Assembly: GCA_018903055.1 (NCBI GenBank)
Contig: JAHIPW010000166.1
Location: 1 to 13,217, forward strand
Length of the DNA: 13,217 nt
Origin: DRGV01 sp018903055 [NCBI: bacterium]
GTDB lineage: Bacteria; UBP18; UBA7526
Reading direction: 5' to 3'
In this document: piece by piece, positions 6,560 through 13,217 of the stretch
How the letters are laid out: every line of letters starts with the position of its first letter
How positions within the stretch are numbered: the first letter of the stretch is position 1
Notes under the pieces: generated by a model
Seen by the model: the letters and a program-made list of their open reading frames with translations, nothing else
Told to the model about the DNA's origin: nothing
Databases searched by the model: none
Program-made: the position numbers and the translations under genes

Positions 6560-7816
6560 TTGATAGGAAAAATAATTATTCTAATTGTCTTACTTCTCCT
6601 CTCTGCTTTCTTCTCTGGCTCAGAGACCGCCCTCTTCTCTTTGAGTAAGCTGCGTATCCGAAGATTGGAGGAGAGGAAGAAAAGGGGGATTGAGGTGGTG
6701 AAGAGGCTCCTGGAAAATCCTCATCGCCTGATAACCACCATCCTTATTGGAAATATGGTAGTCAACATCGCGGCCTCTACAATAGTAACTGCTATTGCGA
6801 TTACTATTGCAACAAATCATGGTATACCTAATAGTGTAGGTGTTGGTATATCTATAGGCGTGATGACCTTCCTCCTTTTGATCTTTGGCGAAATTACACC
6901 CAAGACCTATGCCGTCCAGAATGCAGAGGCCATCAGCCTCCTGGTTGCCCGACCATTGGAGCTTTTCTCCATAGCCATCCTTCCCCTACGCCGGACGCTG
7001 GAATTGGCGAGCGATCTCTTTCTTCCCCTCTTCAGGAGCAAATATCCTCCTCGGGTCCCTTCGGTGACTGAGGATGAGATAAAGACCATGGTCACTGTTG
7101 GTGAGAAAGAAGGGGTATTGGGAGAGGAAGAGAGGGAGATGATCCACTCCATCTTCAAGTTTACTGACACCCAGGCCTTTGAGACCATGATCCCCCGCAC
7201 AGATATGGTCTGCTTGGAAGCAGATGCTACGGTGGGAGAGGCCCTGGACCTCATAAGGAAGACCGGCCACTCCCGCATCCCGGTCTATCAGGGAAGGACG
7301 GATAATATGGTGGGAATTGTCTATGCCAAGGATATTCTCTCCCACTTCAAAAAGGAGAATTACCAGTTGAAACTCCGGGATTTAGTACGTCCTCCCTATT
7401 TCATTCCGGAAACCAAGAGAGTTCCCAGTCTCTTAAAGGAGTTTCAGGAAAGAAAAATCCAGATGGCCCTGGTGGTCAATGAGTACGGAGGAATAGAGGG
7501 ATTGGTTACCCTGGAGGACTTGGTGGAGGAGATCGTGGGCGAGATTCCTCCCGAGTATCGGAAAGAGGAGAGGCTCATCGAAAGGATTGATCGACATACC
7601 CTGAGGGTATCCGGCCGCCTGGAGATCGATGAAGCGAATAGGGTGCTCAAGTTAAGACTTCCCGAGAATGGCTTTGAGACTATCGGGGGCTTCATCTTCA
7701 ACCTCATCGGTCGCGTCCCCAAAGAAGGGGAAGAGATAACTTATGGAAGACTCTCCTTCATTATTGAAAAGGCCACCCCCAAGAGAATCCTTTATGTAAG
7801 GATAGAAAGGAAGTAA
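6560..7816 (+). CDS. CNNM/CorC-type membrane protein (DUF21, CBS pair, CorC_HlyC)
   Basis: Complete member of the hemolysin-C/CNNM family, often linked to magnesium or other divalent cation transport; real substrates are mostly unproven. With TTG 6560 it has 418 residues. DUF21 membrane domain (about 1-185) with SAFFSGSETALFSL at the end of helix 1 and GEITPKTYA; CBS pair (about 205-330), which may bind adenine nucleotides, with SRIPVY and GLVTLEDLVEEIVGEI; C-terminal CorC_HlyC domain (about 340-418). The frame stays open upstream to a TTG at 6440, but those 40 residues are translated palindromes with low-complexity composition and are rejected. The next paralogue overlaps by one base (TAATG), so the two are surely co-translated. 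Confidence 0.93.
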   Translation: MIGKIIILIVLLLLSAFFSGSETALFSLSKLRIRRLEERKKRGIEVVKRLLENPHRLITTILIGNMVVNIAASTIVTAIAITIATNHGIPNSVGVGISIGVMTFLLLIFGEITPKTYAVQNAEAISLLVARPLELFSIAILPLRRTLELASDLFLPLFRSKYPPRVPSVTEDEIKTMVTVGEKEGVLGEEEREMIHSIFKFTDTQAFETMIPRTDMVCLEADATVGEALDLIRKTGHSRIPVYQGRTDNMVGIVYAKDILSHFKKENYQLKLRDLVRPPYFIPETKRVPSLLKEFQERKIQMALVVNEYGGIEGLVTLEDLVEEIVGEIPPEYRKEERLIERIDRHTLRVSGRLEIDEANRVLKLRLPENGFETIGGFIFNLIGRVPKEGEEITYGRLSFIIEKATPKRILYVRIERK

Positions 7817-8811
7817 TGATTATTTGGCTTATACTGGCTATCGGTCTTTGCCTATTGCTTGCCGCTTTCTTCTCTGGCACAGAGACGGGAATGGTTTCTG
7901 TGAGCCGCATTCGGGTTGGGCATCTTGTAGAGAAGGGAAGTAAAAGGGCGCGGATTGTGGAGAACCTTCTCAAGAATCCGGATCGGATGCTGGCCGCCAC
8001 CCTGGTGGGAACAAATATCTCTTTAGTTACGGGAAGCGCTCTTGCTACCTTATTATTGGCGCGGTATTTTCCGGAGAGAGCAGCGCTTCTGGCCACTCTT
8101 ATCATGTCTCCCATAGTCATCATTTTTGCTGAGATCATTCCCAAGACGGTCTATCGCTATCATACAGATTACCTTACTTTCACTTCGGCCTATCCTCTCA
8201 AGTGGGCCTGTGACGTTTTTCGTCCTTTAATCTATTTCTTCACCTTTATTACCAATGGAATCATTCGGCTATTGAGGGGGAAGAAAAGAATAAAGAGCCC
8301 CTATGTTACCCGAGAAGAGTTACAATCTTTGGTGGGGATGGGTAGAAGGGAAGGGGTGCTCGAGACCACAGAAGAGGAACTCATCCATCGGGTCTTTGAG
8401 ATGGAAGAGACTACCATAGATAAGACTATGATTCCCAGAGAGAAGATAGTAGCCGTGAGAGAAGAGACCCTCTTAGAGGAGGTTTTGAGTCTGGCCATTA
8501 AGAAGGGCTTTATCCGCATCCCGGTCTATCGTGAGGATATAAAACATATCACAGGAATTATCTATGTCAAGGACCTTCTCTCCTATCCAAAATTAGAGAG
8601 GGAGAGGATGAAGGCCAAGGAGGTTATGCGTCCTGCCCACTATACCTCCCCGGACAAGAAGGTGAGCCAGCTCTTAAATACCCTTCGCCTGGCAAGAATC
8701 CATATGGTCATTGTAGTGGATAAGAAGAAGGAGACTTTAGGGTTGGTCACCATTGAGGACCTTTTAGAGGAAATTGTGGGCGAGATCGAGGAGGAGTATC
8801 GTGTGGACTAA
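7816..8811 (+). CDS. CNNM/CorC-type membrane protein lacking the CorC_HlyC domain
   Basis: Paralogue of the preceding gene, 331 residues. DUF21 (about 1-160) has AAFFSGTETGMVSV and AEIIPKTV; the CBS pair (about 200-325) has IRIPVY and GLVTIEDLLEEIVGEI. It stops at EEEYRVD, where the upstream paralogue continues about 85 residues into CorC_HlyC. The stop TAA lies in the first bases of a repeat element, so truncation by repeat insertion is possible; however, short members without this domain exist, so it could be natural. The two proteins may form a heterodimer, as CBS pairs commonly dimerise. Ion specificity cannot be read from the sequence. Confidence 0.92.
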   Translation: MIIWLILAIGLCLLLAAFFSGTETGMVSVSRIRVGHLVEKGSKRARIVENLLKNPDRMLAATLVGTNISLVTGSALATLLLARYFPERAALLATLIMSPIVIIFAEIIPKTVYRYHTDYLTFTSAYPLKWACDVFRPLIYFFTFITNGIIRLLRGKKRIKSPYVTREELQSLVGMGRREGVLETTEEELIHRVFEMEETTIDKTMIPREKIVAVREETLLEEVLSLAIKKGFIRIPVYREDIKHITGIIYVKDLLSYPKLERERMKAKEVMRPAHYTSPDKKVSQLLNTLRLARIHMVIVVDKKKETLGLVTIEDLLEEIVGEIEEEYRVD

Positions 8812-8958
8812 AATGACAGCGCGCTTCGCTTGCCCTGTCTCTGTCTGGCGACAGATGACAGCGCGCTTCGCTTGCCCTGTCTCTGTCTGGCGACAGATGA
8901 CAGCGCGCTTCGCCTGTCTGCCGAAGCCTCGGCGCAGGCAGGCTCTCCGCTGTCTTTT
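8810..8958. repeat. Palindromic element with 42-bp tandem duplication between the CNNM and DUF502 genes
   Basis: A 42-bp unit starting ATGACAGCGCGCTTCGC begins at 8813, 8855 and 8897. The first two copies are identical; the third diverges after about 20 bp into a GCCTGTCTG/CAGGCAGGC palindrome (8912-8920 with 8935-8943) plus CCGA/TCGG. Outer ends AAAATGACAGCG and CGCTGTCTTTT are nearly complementary. This reads as one palindromic insertion sequence whose left part was tandemly duplicated. It occupies almost the whole 164-bp gap. Confidence 0.85.
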
Positions 8959-8959
8959 A
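8899..8959 (+). terminator. Possible intrinsic terminator formed by the repeat element
   Basis: GACAGCG (8899-8905) pairs with CGCTGTC (8948-8954), enclosing the inner GCCTGTCTG/CAGGCAGGC stem, followed by TTTTATTT. The shape fits a terminator, but it is long and repeat-derived, so function is uncertain. Confidence 0.35.
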
Positions 8960-8963
8960 TTTG

Positions 8964-8969
8964 AGGAGG
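8964..8969 (+). promoter_or_regulatory. SD that decides the DUF502 start
   Basis: AGGAGG, six bases before ATG 8976. It lies within the frame opened by TTG 8961, so that upstream codon is unlikely to be used. Confidence 0.75.
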
Positions 8970-8975
8970 AGCAGT

Positions 8976-9599
8976 ATGTGGGTTAAAATAAAGAGATATT
9001 TTCTAACCGGTCTAGTTGCCATCCTGCCCCTGATGGTTACTATCTGGGTACTCTATCAATTCTTCCTTTTTATTGATAGTAGTTTAACGGTAATTATAAG
9101 GCCCCTCATTGAGCCTCTTAACCTTCCTCTGTCGTGGCTCTGGATGGGGAAGGGGCTGACCCTTCTGGCTATTCTCGTCCTGATTCTTTTAGTAGGACTT
9201 TTTGTGCGCAACGTTATTGGGAGAAGGCTTCTTGCCTGGGGAGAGGCTCTGTTCTATAGGGTCCCTATTGTGCGTCGCATCTATCCCTTTATCCGTCAGG
9301 TATCGAATGTTTTATTAGGCCAGAAGAAGAGGTTCTTTCAGAGGGTGGTCTTGGTGGAATATCCCAGAAAGGGAGTCTACTCCTTAGGCTTCGTTACCAA
9401 AGAGGCAGCGTCTGAGATTGAGAAGAAGGCCAAGAAAAGGTTACTTACTGTCTTCATCCCCACCACCCCCAATCCTACCAGTGGGGTAATCATGCTCTTT
9501 CCTAAAAAGGATACCATCCCCTTAGAGATGAGTGTTGAGGAAGGGATGAAACTCATTATCTCTGGAGGAACGGTCATTCCGCAAACGCCAAAACGCTAA
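8976..9599 (+). CDS. DUF502 family membrane protein
   Basis: About 207 residues. Two membrane helices near the N-terminus (about 6-30 and 50-78) are followed by a soluble part with family features: RVPIVRRIYPFIRQV, VVLVEYPRKGVYSLGFVT, VFIPTTPNPTSGVIM and a closing VEEGMKLIISGG. The family is widespread and its biochemical role is unknown, so none is assigned. The final residues (QTPKR) and the stop are encoded in the AACGC-type repeat that follows, so the original C-terminus may have been altered. It is separated from the CNNM genes by the palindromic element and from ptsH by 66 bp. Confidence 0.9.
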   Translation: MWVKIKRYFLTGLVAILPLMVTIWVLYQFFLFIDSSLTVIIRPLIEPLNLPLSWLWMGKGLTLLAILVLILLVGLFVRNVIGRRLLAWGEALFYRVPIVRRIYPFIRQVSNVLLGQKKRFFQRVVLVEYPRKGVYSLGFVTKEAASEIEKKAKKRLLTVFIPTTPNPTSGVIMLFPKKDTIPLEMSVEEGMKLIISGGTVIPQTPKR

Positions 9600-9651
9600 A
9601 CGCTAAGTCGCCAAAATTTAAAACAAAAACGCCAAATTATTTTTGCGTTTT
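9581..9651. repeat. AACGC(C/T)AA repeat run between the DUF502 gene and ptsH
   Basis: AACGCCAA, AACGCTAA, AACGCTAA and GTCGCCAA occur in succession from 9583, then AACGCCAA again at 9629. AAAACGC (9626-9632) and GCGTTTT (9645-9651) could form a 7-bp hairpin just before ptsH. Confidence 0.65.
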
Positions 9652-9665
9652 AAAGAGATAGAGGT

Positions 9666-9932
9666 ATGCAAGAAAAAAGATTGGTCATTCAGAATAGAGC
9701 CGGCCTCCATGCCCGACCAGCGGCGCTATTCGTCCAAACAGCAAATAAGTTTGAGTCTCAGATAAAGGTGGCCAAGGAGGATCAGGAGGTAGATGGTAAA
9801 TCCATCATGGGGATTATGATGCTTGCTGCCGGAAAGGGGACTAGAATAAAAATTACTGCTGCAGGAGCAGATGAGAAGGAAGCTTTGGAGAAATTGGAAG
9901 AATTGATAAATAAGAAGTTTGGAGAAGAATGA
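9666..9932 (+). CDS. ptsH: HPr phosphocarrier protein
   Basis: Small cytoplasmic phosphocarrier of the phosphotransferase system, 88 residues, full length. It accepts phosphate from Enzyme I on His 15 (RAGLHARPAA). Ser 46 lies in KSIMGIMML, the site used by HPr kinase/phosphorylase in Firmicutes and others. That site suggests a regulatory role and an HprK elsewhere in the genome. It overlaps the next gene by 4 nt (ATGA). No EIIA, EIIB or EIIC is visible here, so it may mainly serve regulation or nitrogen-type PTS signalling. GAGATAGAGG upstream is a loose SD. Confidence 0.96.
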   Translation: MQEKRLVIQNRAGLHARPAALFVQTANKFESQIKVAKEDQEVDGKSIMGIMMLAAGKGTRIKITAAGADEKEALEKLEELINKKFGEE

Positions 9933-11674
9933 TGCAAAAATTGAAGGGGATTCCCGCCTCTCCCGGAGTAGTGATGGGAAAGGTTTTCTTCCTGGACAAG
10001 GAAGAGTTCGAAATAAAAAAGAGACGCATCAGGGAAGATATGGTCTCTAAAAATATTTCTCGCTTCCAGGAAGCCCTGGCCAAAACAGAAGAAGAGATCA
10101 AAGAGATAAGGACCCAGGTTGCTAAAAGATTGGGGGAAGAGGAGGCCTATATCTTTGACGCCCACCTTCTAATCCTGAAAGACTCTTATTTAATAAAGAA
10201 AGTCACTCAGGGGGTGAAAGAGAAATTAATCAATGTAGAGTACGCTTTTTTCCAAGTCATGGAGACCCTCCGAGAGACTTTCGGTAGTATGGAAGATTCC
10301 TACCTAAAAGGAAGGGCAGCGGATATCAAGGATGTGGGTAGGAGGGTATTGAGGAATCTCCTGGGCAAGGAGAGGGAAACCCTGGCCACCCTGGAGGAGG
10401 AGGTTATCGTCGTGGCCCATGATCTCTCTCCTTCCGATACGGTATCCATGCACAAAGAGAAGGTCATCGGTTTTGCCACAGATATGGGAAGCAAGACTTC
10501 TCATACGGCAATCATGGCCCGAGCACTAGAGATCCCGGCCGTAGTGGGATTAAAAAATATTACTCAAAAAACACAGGCGATTGATACCTTGATTGTGGAT
10601 GGCAGTCATGGTTTAGTAATCATAAACCCAGATAAAGAGACCCTGAAGAGATATAAGAAAGATAAGGAATCCTTTGAAATCTTTGAACACGAGTTAGTCA
10701 AGTTAAGAGACCTTCCTGCTCAGACGCTCGATGGCCACCGGGTTATTTTAGCAGCCAATATCGAGGTTCCCGATGAGGTTAAATACGTCAAGGAGCACGG
10801 GGGAGAGGGGATTGGACTATATCGAACAGAATTTCTCCATTTAGGGAGGAGTGACCTTCCTTCTGTTGACGAGCAGTTTGAAGCCTATAAGGAGGTGGCC
10901 CGGGAACTTGCTCCTCATCCAGTGATTATCAGGACCCTGGATCTGGGGGGGGATAAGTTCCTATCCTATCTCAATCTCGCTCCAGAGATGAACCCCTTTT
11001 TAGGCCTAAGGGCCATCAGGCTCTGCCTGGCGGATATCCCTCTCTTCAAGGATCAACTGCGGGCTATATTGAAGGCCAGCACCTATGGAAATCTAAAGAT
11101 TATGTACCCCATGATCTCCGGGGCTGAGGAAGTAAAGAAGGCAAACCAGATATTGGAGGAGGTTGAGGAAGAGTTTAAAAAGAAAGGAATCCCTTTCAAT
11201 AAAGACTTGGAAGTAGGGGCCATGATCGAGATCCCTTCTGCGGCCCTCACCTGTGAATCTATTGCCAAGGAGGTGGACTTCTTCTCTATTGGAACCAACG
11301 ACCTCATTCAGTATGCCCTGGCCGTCGATAGGGTTAATGAGAACATCGCCTATCTCTATCAGCCCCTCCATCCTGCAGTACTTTCGCTTTTGAAGAGAAT
11401 CATTGATGGGGCACATAAAGCAGGGATCTGGGTAGGGATATGTGGGGAGATGGCCGGAGAACCCCTCTTTGCTCCCCTTCTATTAGGCCTGGGACTGGAT
11501 GAGTTTTCTATGAGCCCCATCGTCATTCCTGAGGTAAAGAAGGTCATTCGCTCTCTTACCCTAAAAGAAGCAAAAGAACTCTCCAGAAAGGCCTTGAAAC
11601 TTTCTACGGCCCAGGAGATCGAAGCTCTCCTTAAGGAAATGGTGGGGAAAATTATGCCGGAGGTGACCACTTAG
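9929..11674 (+). CDS. ptsI: PTS Enzyme I (phosphoenolpyruvate-protein phosphotransferase)
   Basis: Transfers phosphate from PEP to HPr in the cytoplasm. 581 residues, normal length. N-terminal HPr-binding and phosphohistidine part has the active-site His 192 in GSKTSHTAIMARA. The C-terminal PEP-binding barrel shows LYRTEFL (Arg 299), RTLDLGGDK (Arg 335), Glu 434 in AMIEIPSAA, IGTNDLIQY (Asp 458) and GICGEMAGE (Cys 505). These sit at a constant +3 offset from the E. coli catalytic residues 189, 296, 332, 431, 455 and 502. ATG 9929 overlaps the HPr stop; ATG 9932 is an equally good start with better spacing from GGAG. It abuts the isomerase gene with no gap, so the three genes are likely one operon. 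Confidence 0.97.
   Translation: MMQKLKGIPASPGVVMGKVFFLDKEEFEIKKRRIREDMVSKNISRFQEALAKTEEEIKEIRTQVAKRLGEEEAYIFDAHLLILKDSYLIKKVTQGVKEKLINVEYAFFQVMETLRETFGSMEDSYLKGRAADIKDVGRRVLRNLLGKERETLATLEEEVIVVAHDLSPSDTVSMHKEKVIGFATDMGSKTSHTAIMARALEIPAVVGLKNITQKTQAIDTLIVDGSHGLVIINPDKETLKRYKKDKESFEIFEHELVKLRDLPAQTLDGHRVILAANIEVPDEVKYVKEHGGEGIGLYRTEFLHLGRSDLPSVDEQFEAYKEVARELAPHPVIIRTLDLGGDKFLSYLNLAPEMNPFLGLRAIRLCLADIPLFKDQLRAILKASTYGNLKIMYPMISGAEEVKKANQILEEVEEEFKKKGIPFNKDLEVGAMIEIPSAALTCESIAKEVDFFSIGTNDLIQYALAVDRVNENIAYLYQPLHPAVLSLLKRIIDGAHKAGIWVGICGEMAGEPLFAPLLLGLGLDEFSMSPIVIPEVKKVIRSLTLKEAKELSRKALKLSTAQEIEALLKEMVGKIMPEVTT
11659..11666 (+). promoter_or_regulatory. Strong SD for the isomerase inside the ptsI end
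   Basis: GGAGGTGA lies eight bases before ATG 11675 and within the last ptsI codons, a near-perfect complement to the 16S 3' end. Confidence 0.8.
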
Positions 11675-12739
11675 ATGATAAACCTTGATAATCTAAAGGA
11701 TATCAGAAAGTATGATAGGAAAGATATGGCCTATCTTTTGGCTGATTTTCCCGATCAATGTTCCCGGGCCATTAAGATAGCTTTGCAGGCCTCTCTTCCT
11801 TCGTACAAGAGAATTGACGAGATTCTGGTCTGTGGCATGGGGGGCTCAGGCATTGGAGGAGAGATATTGAAGAGTGTGGTAGAGAAGGAATTAAGAATTC
11901 CTCTGGTGATTAACAAGGACTACCACATCCCGGAGTTCGTTAGTCCCCAGACACTGGTCTTCTCTATCAGCTACTCGGGAAATACAGAAGAGACCCTCTC
12001 TGCCTATCGAGAAGCAGTAAAGAAGAAGGCCAAGATAGTTGCCATCACTACTGGGGGGAGATTGGCAGGATTGGCCAAGAGAAATAAGGTTCCCGTAATC
12101 TCTATACCTTCCGGGCTTCCTCCCCGAGCCTCTCTGGGCTATCTCTTTTTTTCCTTACTAATTACCTTAGAGCGCCTGGGACTGGTTAAGAATAAGAAGA
12201 AGGAATGCCAGGAGACCCTTCGGTTACTCAAAGATTTAAAAAAGAGATTCTCTCTCTCATCAAAAACAAGCTCTAACCAGGCCAAGAGAATAGCCCTTAG
12301 ATTATACCAGAATCTTCCCATCATCTATACCTCTCCCATCCTCTCCCCAGCCGGCCTGCGCTGGAAGGGACAGTTATCTGAGAATAGCAAGGTCTTAGCC
12401 TTCTCCAATACCTTTCCGGAACTCAACCATAATGAGATCGTTGGCTGGAGGTGCCTACCAGGAATTCTTAAGAGATGTTATCTCATCATCCTGTGCGATA
12501 AGAAGGACTCTCCCAGGATAAAGAAGAGAATAAAGATTACCTCTAAGATTATTAAAGATGAGGCAAGAGGCTTGGACTTCCTCTATTCTCAAGGAGAAAG
12601 CCTCCTTACCCGTCTCTTTTCTCTTATCTATCTTGGAGACTGGGTGAGTTACTATCTCGCTATATTGAATAGAATAGACCCTACCCCAGTAAAGGCCATC
12701 GACTACCTCAAGAGAGAATTAGCCAAGAAGAATAAATGA
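11675..12739 (+). CDS. Bifunctional phosphoglucose/phosphomannose isomerase
   Basis: SIS-domain enzyme that interconverts glucose-6-P, mannose-6-P and fructose-6-P in the cytoplasm, linking glycolysis to sugar-nucleotide synthesis. 354 residues, typical of the family. Seen: GMGGSGIGG (54-62), SISYSGNTEET (97-107), GLPPRASLGY (Arg 151), SENSK with Glu 236, and PELNHNEI with His 252. The 16-residue gap between this Glu and His equals that between Glu 203 and His 219 in the Pyrobaculum enzyme, supporting the call. It starts directly after the ptsI stop. The partial nucleotidyltransferase downstream fits use of mannose-P or glucose-P in activated sugars. Mannose activity is inferred from the family. 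Confidence 0.94.
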   Translation: MINLDNLKDIRKYDRKDMAYLLADFPDQCSRAIKIALQASLPSYKRIDEILVCGMGGSGIGGEILKSVVEKELRIPLVINKDYHIPEFVSPQTLVFSISYSGNTEETLSAYREAVKKKAKIVAITTGGRLAGLAKRNKVPVISIPSGLPPRASLGYLFFSLLITLERLGLVKNKKKECQETLRLLKDLKKRFSLSSKTSSNQAKRIALRLYQNLPIIYTSPILSPAGLRWKGQLSENSKVLAFSNTFPELNHNEIVGWRCLPGILKRCYLIILCDKKDSPRIKKRIKITSKIIKDEARGLDFLYSQGESLLTRLFSLIYLGDWVSYYLAILNRIDPTPVKAIDYLKRELAKKNK

Positions 12740-12740
12740 T

Positions 12741-12865
12741 AATGGAAATCAGTTATTGGAAAACCGAAATCAGTAGAGAAAACAGAGAACAGAAGACGAA
12801 AAAAAATACTAATTTCCGATTTCAAATTTCCCTACAGTTTTCCGATTTCTACCAACTGTTTTCCG
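12741..12865. repeat. GAAATC/GATTTC repeats before the nucleotidyltransferase gene
   Basis: GAAATC occurs at 12744 and 12766. Inverted GATTTC occurs at 12818 and 12844, inside the direct repeat TTTCCGATTTC (12813-12823 and 12839-12849). GTTTTCCG occurs at 12837 and 12858. They fill the 158-bp gap; no promoter or terminator is evident. Confidence 0.6.
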
Positions 12866-12897
12866 AACCCGGACATCCATCGAAAGCGGTGTAAGAA

Positions 12898-13217
12898 ATG
12901 AAAGCGCTAATATTAGCGGCGGGTTATGCTACCCGACTCTATCCCCTGACCAAGGATAGACCGAAACCCCTTCTGTCCATTGCCGGTAAGCCCATTCTGG
13001 AATACATTATGGAGAGACTAAAAAGAGTAGAAGAGATTGATACCGTATACCTGATAACTAACGGGAAGTTCATTCCAGACTTCCAAAATTGGCTCGCTAA
13101 CTTCAAAATAAAAAAGAGGGTAAAGGCTTTAAACGATGGCTCAACGTGTGATGATGATAAACTGGGAGCCATTGGGGATATAGGATTTGTTCTGGAGAAG
13201 GAAAGAATCGACGATGA
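12898..13217 (+). CDS. NDP-sugar nucleotidyltransferase, 3' end cut by the window
   Basis: The first 106 codons of a nucleotidyltransferase (RmlA/GlmU-like fold) that would couple a sugar-1-phosphate to an NTP. The N-terminal signature is clear: LILAAGYATRLYPLT followed by RPKPLLSIAGKPI. Further on, NDGS and KLGAIGDIGF resemble the substrate-binding region of glucose-1-P or similar transferases. The frame is open to the window edge, so length and C-terminal domains are unknown. The specific sugar or nucleotide cannot be assigned. The SD is weak. The setting after the isomerase suggests supply of activated sugars for the envelope or exopolysaccharide. Confidence 0.9.
   Translation, partial: MKALILAAGYATRLYPLTKDRPKPLLSIAGKPILEYIMERLKRVEEIDTVYLITNGKFIPDFQNWLANFKIKKRVKALNDGSTCDDDKLGAIGDIGFVLEKERIDD

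Noticed and set aside
8813-8940. Possible CRISPR array
   Set aside because: Copies are contiguous with no spacers, only about 2.5 copies, and no cas genes.
8774-8986. 70-codon + strand open frame with a 14-residue repeated unit
   Set aside because: It is the 42-bp tandem repeat read in one open frame, with no SD and overlapping both neighbours.
9782-10165. 127-codon minus-strand open frame across ptsH-ptsI
   Set aside because: Shadow of two well-supported genes on the + strand; same reasoning applies to the other minus-strand frames in the window.
1-13217. A previously undescribed multi-gene defence or mobile system
   Set aside because: All genes belong to known housekeeping or envelope families; the unusual content is in repeats and small gene alterations, not in an unknown gene cluster.

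Overview
This window is one strand of ordinary bacterial housekeeping and envelope genes with very unusual spaces between them. All eleven genes lie on the + strand. The organism looks like an uncultivated, probably Gram-negative bacterium: there is a lipobox lipoprotein with a C-terminal LysM, arginine is written mainly AGA/AGG, GC is moderate, and the gaps are crowded with repeats. I cannot name the phylum from sequence alone; Omnitrophota, Aerophobota or a similar lineage would be a guess.

Layout. aspS (51-1799) encodes a bacterial-type aspartyl-tRNA synthetase with residues typical of the non-discriminating form. A gap of about 300 bp holding a large hyphenated inverted repeat leads to a DUF4398-like/LysM lipoprotein (2102-2857). 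Then comes a block resembling the Firmicutes yqfF-ybeY-dgkA order: a PgpH-type 7TM-HD cyclic-di-AMP phosphodiesterase (2943-5144), ybeY (5062-5547), and a DgkA kinase fused to a PAP2-like phosphatase (5708-6430). Two tandem CNNM/CorC-type membrane proteins follow (6560-7816 and 7816-8811), the second without the usual C-terminal CorC_HlyC domain. A DUF502 membrane protein (8976-9599) comes next. The last group is carbohydrate-related: HPr (9666-9932), PTS Enzyme I (9929-11674), a bifunctional phosphoglucose/phosphomannose isomerase (11675-12739) and the start of an NDP-sugar nucleotidyltransferase (12898 to the 3' edge).

How the genes fit together. pgpH, ybeY and dgkA-PAP2 connect second-messenger turnover, ribosome/RNA maturation and lipid-carrier recycling, a recurring bacterial neighbourhood. 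HPr and EI overlap by 4 nt, and the isomerase starts directly after the EI stop behind a strong Shine-Dalgarno (SD), so these three are probably one transcript. No EII component is visible here.

The most notable signal is the repeats. Most gaps of more than about 50 bp contain a different family of short palindromic or tandem repeats, and several of these run into genes. One 45-bp palindrome sits in frame inside ybeY. Another forms the N-terminal extension of the lipoprotein. Others supply or abut the stop codons of ybeY, the second CNNM gene and the DUF502 gene. I saw no CRISPR array, transposase, tRNA or rRNA, and no clearly new multi-gene system.
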